Source: Phycisphaeraceae bacterium | Lineage (GTDB): Bacteria > Planctomycetota > Phycisphaerae > Phycisphaerales > UBA1924 | Assembly (NCBI GenBank): GCA_019636495.1 | Contig: JAHBXL010000001.1 | Location: 372,001-436,000, forward strand | Direction of reading: 5' to 3' | DNA: 64,000 nucleotides | Shown: piece by piece, positions 26,701-33,050 of the stretch | Layout of the letters: every line of letters begins with the position of its first letter | Numbering within the stretch: position 1 is the stretch's first letter | Program-made: the position numbers and the translations under genes | The notes under the pieces: model-generated | Seen by the model: the letters and a program-made list of their open reading frames with translations, nothing else | Databases searched by the model: none | Told to the model about the DNA's origin: nothing

Positions 26701-29700
26701 CGAGCGGTCAGCATCCTGGCCAACCCCGCGAGCAAGAGCCTGGTCATCGCGGCCGGCGAGGCCGAGTGGCCCGGAATCCGCGCGCTGCTCGAGAAACTCG
26801 ACTCCGAGGAGTACGACACCTCGCGCCGGCTGGAGATTGTCGCGCTCAAGCACGCCGATGCCGAGAGCCTGTCTCGCGCGTTGTCGGACGCGTTCAGCGC
26901 GCCGCTGCGGGCCGAACTCGAGCGCGAGCGTGCCCGTCGCCAGCCGCAGCAGCCGCGCCGGAACGATGACCAGTTCCCGGACTTCCCGACGGTCGTGCTC
27001 TCGAGCAAGGAGGTCGTCAGCGTCACCGCCGAGCCGCTGACCAACTCCCTGGTCATCGCCGGCCCGCGCGATCAGACCGAGCGCATCAAGGCCGTGGCGC
27101 AGCAACTCGATGTGCCCGCCTACTCGCAACTCCCCGAGCCGCGCATCATCGCGCTGCGGCGAGGTCCCGCGAGCCAGGTCGCGGCGACCCTCCGCCAGTT
27201 GTTCGTCGACACCGCCGATGCCGGTCGCGGCCGGGCCAACACGATCACCGCGAGATCGGTGCTCATCGTCGGCGACGACCGGAGCAACGTCATCGTCGTT
27301 CGCGCCGATGATGCCCAGTTCGCGCAGATCAAGGTCATGACCGACTCGCTGCAGCAGGAGGGCGACCGGTCGCAGGTCAGCGTTCGTGTCATCCGGGTCG
27401 CCAACTTCCCCGTGGCCCGAGTTCTGCCGACCATCCGCACGACCTTCCAGCCCGTTGCGCAGCAGGCCAACGAATCGCTGACGATCGAGATTGACCGTAC
27501 GGGCAACAACCTCGTCGTCGCCTGCAGCGAGCGCATCTACGAACAGATCCGCGCGCTGGTGGTCGAACTCGACGCCCTCGCCGCGCCGCAAGGCGGCACG
27601 CCGCAGGACTCGGTCCCCGGTCTCAACCAGGGCATGCTCCTGATCGACCTCGAGCACCACACGCCCGATCAGATGCGCGCCACGCTGGATCAGATGGGCC
27701 TGACTCGCCCGCAGCCCGCCGACCGGCCGGGCATCGTCGCCGAGCCGATCACCATTGTCCCGCTGACCAGCCGCCGCGCCATCGCCGTCATCGCCGGCCC
27801 GCAGGACGGCGCGGCGGTGCAGTCGCTTGTCCGCTCGCTGGATCGCCAACCAGCCTTTGCCGACCAGCACGTCGCGTTCATCCGGCTCAAGATCGCGCCC
27901 GCTGGAAACATCGCCGCGGCGGTCGAGTCCATGCTCAAACCGCGGACGCAGGACTCGCAGGTCGATCTCGCGGCCGCGCTGGCCGAACAGGTCCGCCGGC
28001 TCACGATCCACCGCAGCGAGGCGGACAAGGCCAACCTGCGTGTCGATCTCTCGCAGCCGATCACCATCGCTCCCGAGCCTCAGACCAACTCCGTCCTCAT
28101 CGCCTCGACCGAGGGCAACGTGCTCGCGCTCTCGCAAGTCGTGGAAATGCTCGACGCGCTCCCAGTCGGCGAGGCCGTGATGGTCCGCATCTTCCCGCTG
28201 CAGAACGCCTCGGCCACGCGACTGGCAACGGTCATCCGCGGCATCTTCGAGCAGGGCGACCGCCTGCGCACCAACCCCGGGACCACCATCCGCTCGCAGC
28301 CAACCAGCGAGACGGGCAAGGCCCTGACCGGGCAGGTCGCGGTGAGCGTTGACGAACGCACCAACGCGATGATCGTCGCCGGGCGCGAGGAGGCCGTTGC
28401 GCTCGTCGAGGTCATGATCAAGCAACTCGACAGCGAGCGGACGACCAGTTGGATCGAGCCGCGCGTCATCAAGATCGAGCATGCAGACCCCGTTCGACTG
28501 GCGACCACCGTGCGACAGGTGCTGCTGGAGAACGTTCCTCCATCGCCCGAGGCCGAGGCGCTGCAGCGGCAGGTGGCGCGCTACCGCATTCTCGCCGAGG
28601 GCGGCGATCCTGCCGACGTGCAGGGCATGATCCAGGCCGACCGCTTCGCGCCGATCTCCACGCTCGTCATCCTGCCCGAGCCCACGCTCCGCGCCGTGAT
28701 CGTCATCGGCAGCCGCGCCAACGCCCAGGCCGTGGCGGAGATCGTGAAACTGCTCGATGTCCCCGCCGCCGCGGCGGAAAACGCCGTGCGGATCTTCTCG
28801 CTCAAGGTCGCGGCGGTTGATCGCGTAGCCTCGATCCTGCGAGAGGTCTTCCGCGGACAGGTGCAGAGCGGCGCGCTGCTGCCGCAGGACGACCTGGTGA
28901 TCTCTTCGGACGTGCGGACCAATGCGCTGGTGATCTCGACCAGTGCGCGGTCGTTTGCAATCGTCGAGCGTCTGATCGCGCAACTCGACGCCGATGCCGG
29001 TGGTCCGACCGTCGGGCTGACCGTCATCCCGGTGCTCAGCGGCGACGTGACGCAACTGGCTCCGCGAATCGAACGCCTGATGCGCGACCGGATGGAAGCC
29101 GCGCGCCGTGCCGGCGGAATCGCCGGACCGAGCGACACGCTTTCCATACAGGCCGATACCGCCAGCCGCTCGCTGATCGTCGCGGCGAGCGCCGAGAATG
29201 TCGAAATCATCCGCGGCCTGGTGGAGGAGTTGACGCGCGGCGGCGAGGCAGTCGCCGGGCTGGAGGCCGTCGACGTGATCCCCGTGCGAACCGCGCGCGT
29301 CGAGGAAGTGCAGCAGGCTGTGCAGACGCTGTACGTCGAGAAGCAGAACCGCGAGCGCGGCGCCGATTCGGTCCGCGTCTCGGCCGATTCGCGGCTCAAC
29401 GCGATCATCGTCCGCGGCACGCCGGCCGACCTCGCGGCGGTGCGTTCGCTTGTCGAGCGGCTCGACGGCACCAGCATCGCAGCGGTCGCCGAGATCAAGC
29501 GACTCGAACTGACCAAGGCCGATGCCGGAGAGGTCGTGCGACTCCTGCAGAATGTTCTGGCCGGAAGGCCCATCGCGGGCACCGGCGTCGTCGGAGCGCG
29601 CAAGGCCCAACTGCTCCGGTTCGTCCGCGGACAGACCGCCGCCGAACTCATCGCGGGCACGCAGCGCGAGCCGACGGAGGCCGAGATCAGCGGGGCAATC

Positions 29701-31254
29701 CAGGAACAGGTGACGCTGACGGCCGAACTGCGGACCAACTCGATCGTCGCCGTCGCGCCGGCTCGATTGATGGTGCTCATCGAGGCGCTGGTGGGCGACC
29801 TTGATTCGACCATCGCCGGCGCACGCGAGGTTCGCGTCTTCCGCCTCGTCAACGCCGATGCGCAGGCCATGGCCGAGGTGCTGCGGGAACTGTTCAACCT
29901 GCGGCAGAACGGCGCGACGCTTGTGCTCATCCCCGGTCGGCCCGACGACACGCCCGATGCGCTGCCCGCCGCGGGCGACAACGCGCTCTTCCCCTCGCTC
30001 GACGAACGGCAGCAACTGGCCATCACCATCGACCGCCGCACCAACTCGCTGCTGGTCTCGGGCACGCCCGAGTACCTGCGCCGGGTCGAGGAAGTCGTCG
30101 GCGAACTCGACGGCATCGAGGCCAATGAGCGAGAGCAACTCGTCTTCGAACTGCGCAACGCCAAGGCCGCCGAAGTCGCGGCAACGCTTCGCCAGTACTT
30201 CACCGAGCAGGCCAGCACCATCCGCAGCGTACTCGGCGCCGACCGGGCCGGCTCGCTGGCCCGCATGCTGGAGCGCGAGGTGACCGTTCAGGGCGACACG
30301 CCCAGCAACCGTCTCGTGATCGGCGTCTCGCCGCAATACCGCGAGACCGTTGAACGCCTCGTGCGCGAACTCGATTCAACCCCGCCGCAGGTCATGATCC
30401 AGGTCCTGCTGGCCGAAGTGACCATCGACGCCGAGCAGTCCTGGGGCATGGATATCTCGGTCGGCCCGTTCGGCGGCGAAATGTACGGTGTCCGCTCGCT
30501 CGCGGCGGGCGCAAGCGTCATCACCGCGCTCGGCGTTCCCAATCTCTCGGTCTCGAGTTCGGACTTTGAGTTGCTCATTCGCGCACTCGAGGCCCAGGGC
30601 CGGCTCGAGGTGCTCAGCCGCCCGCAGGTGCTCGTCAACAACAACGGCGAGGCACGCATCCAGGTCGGCGAGAACGTCGGCATCGTCGAGTCGGTCGAGC
30701 GTCGCGACAACGGCAACACGCTCGCGAATGTCAAGCGCGAGGACGTCGGCATCATTCTCACCGTCACGCCCACGATCAGTTCCGACGGCTTTGTCCGCAT
30801 GGACATCACGCCGACCATCTCCAGCCTCTCGGCCCGCACAACGCAGGTCACCGAGGACTTCCAGGCGCCGATCATCACCAAGCGCGAGATCGGGACCAAC
30901 GTGCGCGTCCGCGACGGCGAGACCGTGGTCATCGGCGGCCTGCTGCAGACGACCGAGGAGGAGCGACGGACCAAGATCCCGCTGCTCGGCGATTTCCCGT
31001 TCATCGGCGAGGCGTTCCGCTCCAGCAAGCGCACGCAGTCGCGAACCGAGTTGCTCGTTCTGCTCACGCCGCGCGTCGTCCACGGCAACCGCGAGGACGA
31101 GGTCTCCAACCTCCGCGTGCTCAGCGAGCGCGAAGTGAACCGGGTGCGGCAGCCCGTCCGAATTCTCAACTACATGCGGCCACTCGACGAGCAGGACGAG
31201 CCCGACCCCATGCCCCCGACCGGCACCGGCAAAGACTCCGGATCGGAGCCCTGA
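20764..31254 (+). CDS. gspD: Giant type II secretion secretin GspD with about 36 N1-type domains
   Basis: Outer-membrane secretin of the T2SS. From the GTG start it is 3,496 residues; ordinary GspD is about 650-750. Order of parts: signal peptide (1-28, ending VFAQ); N0 domain (about 63-145, FKDVPFEQVLDFMARQTGLP); about 36 consecutive N1-type domains (about 160-3205, averaging 85 residues); secretin pore domain (about 3206-3450) with VMIQVLLAEVTIDAEQSWGM, GRLEVLSRPQVLVNNNGEA and IPLLGDFPFIGEAFRSSKR; and a polar C-terminal tail. Each N1 unit starts with a strand such as VRVFRLVNADA, has a helix, a variable loop, then a TNSLLVSGT-like strand and a helix ending in LD. No frameshift or internal stop is seen. 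By counting I find 36 units; a profile search could shift this by a few. It follows gspM/C and is followed directly by a lipoprotein gene. Confidence 0.93.
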   Translation: MKLRPSRRLLVPALLLLAAGQPVSVFAQVEGADAAALASESAPEANQPEVATATDGAAVARDEGIEFNFKDVPFEQVLDFMARQTGLPVIREADAPKSGLTFIGASRYTLEEALDVLNRLLFMHGVQLRREGRYLLLTKAEDMRAFGQVVGKIPEEIGSAEVITTVVPLNNAVAAPLAEQLKGLVSKFGGITALPQQNALIIVDTAAQCRRLRGVIEQLDADRPRDAQFKLFPLRHAQAERVHAALKGLIAERKQITFVDQQGRKTTVQDDQIEGLNIQPDPRTNSIIAVGPKPRLDVVGELVALLDQPDGAGTGREMLTFVLGGVNADEAAGHITRLFQQRGERGGGGGGGGGPPDPGSRPTVLPLTQQGKLTIVGTAEQLALCAALIAEVDPEAMPTATDGEPRRAAPESRVAVLRTRHLTAQAAQSLVTRLLSPRQTAVLRYAQGVDDRSLVVSGPVSDVEALERLIKGLDVPAERDREARQVRIAQGDPAKVVARAEQLYKQSTRAESEPVAASLEGESRTVTLVGSAGAIGAFTDLLRSVESGIIVERETRTLVLKHARPSQIAGRLAQLARTLLEPGDGSAYIEPRFDAVDETRSLIVRARPEDLGAIESLAASIDGATARDAVFRVLLVPPESLASVRTRAAEIEREQVANMPGAQRVDVQDDKERGALLVSGDAEAVARYARIVDELSRLAAKPVVKVLELKFVESGPTAQAINQSLAPLGGVGPAGGRVSISSAEGSNALVISGSATDVQMVEDIARSLDLEGNKPGAVSVATVQMKHARAEAIAPIVQQLLHRDQTQQFQQFRPGTRVPVAAAEQARTLVPVKVAADRRLNVVVVSGPRESVEVARQVIADLDIDMAQTPQGASRVVRVLTLQNAAADDAAQSVQAVFQDDGAGIAAEQPPVVRVDRASNSLVVRGTERQIASIEELVKGLDKATSAASRDMRLINVDRSKADAQMLAEALRRLLEQRAATKVQVISVEELLAPASDERKQGSDATPIDRGLEPVGAPTAHAMASWLAAMSIAALDEQAAQPDDGVTIAVDPATNSLIISGSSRAVDRAVALAAELQRQMPAEPLRLRIVTLPEGVDAGVIASIVSQTAAQIGQATAQNPGGFTSRVSVQADPQGGAVIVSANDTDFATLGELIAAVSKPLPGSTLTIKVYPLANTSAPRVVRAVFDLFSPAPRGRQAQRVLQLAFDGGAGPDGRTLRIDPATVRATADPAGRSLIIAAPADAIPLLDRFISLLDQAPMQDQFALRRFALTNARAEQAAPMLQQAFEAARQAAPEAPRPTLITDARTNAVLITGTEAHHRETERLLAQIDIPAEADGAETEILPLRSTRPSTAQRIVEAAIVGSDAGRRERLRITAADESSVLVVRAPRELIDEAKRIVAQIDSSDVAGLPVRSVKLERADAEAVAQALQRFYDDRARASSRPNQPARQRQVAVIGDRRSGSLVVAASDEDFAQVQSLASTFDSPSARQDMQFRIIALRHARVAEIRQTVEGVVEEVKYPANWWSGNRRSGQDDTLSAQFNDRSNSVVLFGQGEAFDTIEKIIQALDTPQPEGTRLVVRAVKLANASPQSVGPAIQSAMSTPNWQWWRGNDPDGVRVEVDRRAGVLLMIGREDRVQQAEQYAKDLDSASGIADREVETLRLTYAGAERIAANLSRFFEGRDRGAGLERSLVSVIGSTEGNVLIVAASREDMAQVRAFVTQMDQPEESEGRVRELYRLRNAEAGELANILREQFPRTLASREGLVIVTPQPGTNSVIVSAPRELFEKVDALVSSLDAPPEAEMSRIVTVQLSQSRAEDVAQSLTAALPRSVKVKVTPVRRTNTLLLTGSDEAVRLVMSQIAELDATPPKPQTEFRRIDLSHQDGYDLASTLRTLLARRQLGPNEPAPAISTLSPGTTLLVSATPDQLEEILAVVKELDVARTGRRATEFIPLKFADPEATARALEVFYGQFAREAQTPGARAVSILANPASKSLVIAAGEAEWPGIRALLEKLDSEEYDTSRRLEIVALKHADAESLSRALSDAFSAPLRAELERERARRQPQQPRRNDDQFPDFPTVVLSSKEVVSVTAEPLTNSLVIAGPRDQTERIKAVAQQLDVPAYSQLPEPRIIALRRGPASQVAATLRQLFVDTADAGRGRANTITARSVLIVGDDRSNVIVVRADDAQFAQIKVMTDSLQQEGDRSQVSVRVIRVANFPVARVLPTIRTTFQPVAQQANESLTIEIDRTGNNLVVACSERIYEQIRALVVELDALAAPQGGTPQDSVPGLNQGMLLIDLEHHTPDQMRATLDQMGLTRPQPADRPGIVAEPITIVPLTSRRAIAVIAGPQDGAAVQSLVRSLDRQPAFADQHVAFIRLKIAPAGNIAAAVESMLKPRTQDSQVDLAAALAEQVRRLTIHRSEADKANLRVDLSQPITIAPEPQTNSVLIASTEGNVLALSQVVEMLDALPVGEAVMVRIFPLQNASATRLATVIRGIFEQGDRLRTNPGTTIRSQPTSETGKALTGQVAVSVDERTNAMIVAGREEAVALVEVMIKQLDSERTTSWIEPRVIKIEHADPVRLATTVRQVLLENVPPSPEAEALQRQVARYRILAEGGDPADVQGMIQADRFAPISTLVILPEPTLRAVIVIGSRANAQAVAEIVKLLDVPAAAAENAVRIFSLKVAAVDRVASILREVFRGQVQSGALLPQDDLVISSDVRTNALVISTSARSFAIVERLIAQLDADAGGPTVGLTVIPVLSGDVTQLAPRIERLMRDRMEAARRAGGIAGPSDTLSIQADTASRSLIVAASAENVEIIRGLVEELTRGGEAVAGLEAVDVIPVRTARVEEVQQAVQTLYVEKQNRERGADSVRVSADSRLNAIIVRGTPADLAAVRSLVERLDGTSIAAVAEIKRLELTKADAGEVVRLLQNVLAGRPIAGTGVVGARKAQLLRFVRGQTAAELIAGTQREPTEAEISGAIQEQVTLTAELRTNSIVAVAPARLMVLIEALVGDLDSTIAGAREVRVFRLVNADAQAMAEVLRELFNLRQNGATLVLIPGRPDDTPDALPAAGDNALFPSLDERQQLAITIDRRTNSLLVSGTPEYLRRVEEVVGELDGIEANEREQLVFELRNAKAAEVAATLRQYFTEQASTIRSVLGADRAGSLARMLEREVTVQGDTPSNRLVIGVSPQYRETVERLVRELDSTPPQVMIQVLLAEVTIDAEQSWGMDISVGPFGGEMYGVRSLAAGASVITALGVPNLSVSSSDFELLIRALEAQGRLEVLSRPQVLVNNNGEARIQVGENVGIVESVERRDNGNTLANVKREDVGIILTVTPTISSDGFVRMDITPTISSLSARTTQVTEDFQAPIITKREIGTNVRVRDGETVVIGGLLQTTEEERRTKIPLLGDFPFIGEAFRSSKRTQSRTELLVLLTPRVVHGNREDEVSNLRVLSEREVNRVRQPVRILNYMRPLDEQDEPDPMPPTGTGKDSGSEP
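21797..21825 (+). repeat. Poly-G runs inside gspD
   Basis: Runs of 4, 8, 8 and 6 G separated by single T, T and C bases. They encode a glycine stretch in the loop of the third N1-type domain. The run fits a G-quadruplex motif on the coding strand, and the G8 runs are candidates for slippage that would shift the frame of a 10-kb gene. Confidence 0.85.
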
Positions 31255-31812
31255 ATGACGCTCCCCGCGCGCAGCAGTTGGTCCACGTGCATTCCCTCGC
31301 CGCATCTGCGCGGCGCTTGGGTCGCCACTCTCGCCGCGGCGATGCTTGTCGGCTGCGTCGCCGATGGTCCGCAAGGCCGGGCCAAGGCGCCGCCGCGTCC
31401 GGCACCGGCGCAGCCCGCCGGCATCGCGCCGACGGTGCTCGAAGTCGCCGCGGCGCGCTACGCCAACGACAGCGATAAGAACGGCTACGCGGACGAGGTG
31501 CAGTTGACGGCGTTCCTGTTTGCCCCGCCGCGCGATATCCCCGTGACCGTCCCCGGTGAGTTCCGATTCAGGCTCGACCGGCTCTCGGGCGAGAATCTGG
31601 GCGAGTGGACATTCGATGCGGACGCATCGGCGCGTTCGGTCGAGCGGCTGCTTCCCGGGCCCGGATACCGGTTCCGCTTCACGCTGCGCGACCACGGAAA
31701 CGACAACCTGCCATCGCAGGATGCGCAGTTGTTCTGCGAGTTCGTCCCCTCTGGCAGCGAGATCATCCGGCCGCGAGCGCCGATTCGGGTCACGGTCGGC
31801 AAGATCCGGTAG
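31255..31812 (+). CDS. Lipoprotein immediately downstream of gspD
   Basis: I do not recognise a named family. The ATG directly follows the gspD stop with no gap, implying coupled translation. The 185-residue protein has a long N-terminal region, then a hydrophobic stretch ending AAMLVGC, a convincing lipobox with Cys at about residue 34, so it should be lipidated. A Pro/Ala linker follows. The mature domain has NDSDKNGYADEVQL near residue 80, which resembles an EF-hand/dockerin-like calcium loop, then a strand-rich domain (FRFRLDRLSGENLGEWTFDA, YRFRFTLRDHGNDN) resembling a small beta sandwich. Its place after the secretin gene makes a pilotin or T2SS assembly role possible, but this is context only. 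Confidence 0.75.
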   Translation: MTLPARSSWSTCIPSPHLRGAWVATLAAAMLVGCVADGPQGRAKAPPRPAPAQPAGIAPTVLEVAAARYANDSDKNGYADEVQLTAFLFAPPRDIPVTVPGEFRFRLDRLSGENLGEWTFDADASARSVERLLPGPGYRFRFTLRDHGNDNLPSQDAQLFCEFVPSGSEIIRPRAPIRVTVGKIR

Positions 31813-31844
31813 GGGCGGTGCCGGAATGTCGCCATGGCGCACAA

Positions 31845-31871
31845 GTGTCTGTAAAACAGAGACTTAGACAC
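31845..31871 (+). promoter_or_regulatory. Nested inverted repeat upstream of pstS
   Basis: GTGTCT (31845-31850) and AGACAC (31866-31871) form an outer inverted repeat; inside it GTCTGT-AAA-ACAGAGAC forms an imperfect inner one. It lies about 120 bases before the pstS ATG. It could be an operator for a phosphate-responsive regulator or a small hairpin ending the upstream transcript. The match to the enterobacterial Pho box is poor. Confidence 0.35.
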
Positions 31872-31987
31872 AGGCGGAGCCCGTTTGTTTTGGCCGGATC
31901 TTAACACTCCGGACGGGTGGCTTTGCGCGCTGGACGGGATACTTCCGGTGTCCGGGGGGACCGGTTTTCCAACAGGAGCAGTAACCC

Positions 31988-32950
31988 ATGAAAACCATCT
32001 TCGCAGCGTGTGCCGCGGTCGGCACGATGATCGCAGGTGCCGCGGCCCAGGTTCAGGTCGATTCGGCTCTGCCGACCTACACCACGGCCCAGGGCGTCTC
32101 GGGCAGCATCAAGAGCATCGGGTCCGACACGCTCAACAACCTGATGACCTATTGGGCCGAGGACTTCAAGAAGGCCTATCCGAACGTGAAGATCGAGATC
32201 GAGGGCAAGGGTTCCTCGACCGCGCCGCCGGCGCTCATCGAGGGCCAGGCGCAGTTTGGTCCGATGAGCCGTCCGATGAAGGGTGCCGAGATCGACTCGT
32301 TCGAGAAGAAGTATGGCTACAAGCCCGTCGAACTGCGCACCGCGGTCGACGCGCTGGCCGTCTACGTCCACAAGGACTGCCCGCTCAACGAACTCTCGAT
32401 GGACCAGGTCCGCAAGATCTTCTCCGTTGACGGCCCGGACATGACCTGGGGCGACGTGGGCGTGAAGGACCCGGCGTGGGCGACCAAGCCCATCAGCCTC
32501 TACGGCCGCAACTCGGCCTCGGGTACCTACGGCTTCTTCAAGGAGCACGCCCTGAACAAGAAGGACTACAAGCCATCCGTGAAGGAGCAGCCCGGCTCGT
32601 CCGCCGTTGTGCAGGCCGTCGCCACCGACAAGTTCGGCATGGGCTACTCGGGTCTTGGCTACAAAACCGCCGACGTCAAGGCGGTCAAGATCGCCGCGAA
32701 GGACGGCGAGACGGCCTATGAGGCCAACGCGCAGAACTCCTACGACGGCGTCTACCCGCTGGCCCGGTTCCTCTACGTCTATGTCAACCACAAGCCCGGC
32801 AGCACGATGGACCCGCTCCGGGCCGAGTTCATCAAGAAGATCTTCTCCCGCCAGGGTCAGGAGTCGGTCGTCAAGGACGGCTACTTCCCCATCACCGCGG
32901 ACATCGCCCGCGAGGATCTGAAGAAGGTCGGCCTGCCCGTCCGCTTCTGA
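31988..32950 (+). CDS. pstS: Phosphate ABC transporter substrate-binding protein PstS
   Basis: Periplasmic phosphate receptor of the high-affinity Pst system. The 320-residue protein has a signal peptide cut near AGAAAQ (about residue 20) rather than a lipobox. The mature part has the PstS phosphate-site features SIGSDTLNNLM, GKGSSTAPPALIEGQAQFGPMSRPM, and YGRNSASGTYGFF with GSSAVVQAVATDKFGMGYSG. Its signatures are those of the PstS-like PBP family. A ribosome site AGGAG lies about 10 bases before the ATG. It is first in pstS-pstC-pstA-pstB; no phoU or phoBR is visible in the window. Confidence 0.94.
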   Translation: MKTIFAACAAVGTMIAGAAAQVQVDSALPTYTTAQGVSGSIKSIGSDTLNNLMTYWAEDFKKAYPNVKIEIEGKGSSTAPPALIEGQAQFGPMSRPMKGAEIDSFEKKYGYKPVELRTAVDALAVYVHKDCPLNELSMDQVRKIFSVDGPDMTWGDVGVKDPAWATKPISLYGRNSASGTYGFFKEHALNKKDYKPSVKEQPGSSAVVQAVATDKFGMGYSGLGYKTADVKAVKIAAKDGETAYEANAQNSYDGVYPLARFLYVYVNHKPGSTMDPLRAEFIKKIFSRQGQESVVKDGYFPITADIAREDLKKVGLPVRF

Positions 32951-33050
32951 TCCGCTTCTGGTATTCTGCATGATCCCGGAGCGGTCCTCGGAAACGCGGG
33001 CCGCTCTCTTTCTTCCCTGACCTTCGCCGCGAGATAAGACCGGAGCGCAC

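Noticed and set aside
26398..30336. A 1,312-residue minus-strand open frame opposite gspD
   Set aside because: It is an antisense shadow of the secretin repeats with no recognisable motif, signal or ribosome site.
20764..31254. CRISPR array or DNA-level satellite in the long repetitive region
   Set aside because: The repeats are at the protein-fold level; the DNA of successive units is strongly diverged, with no constant repeats or spacers.
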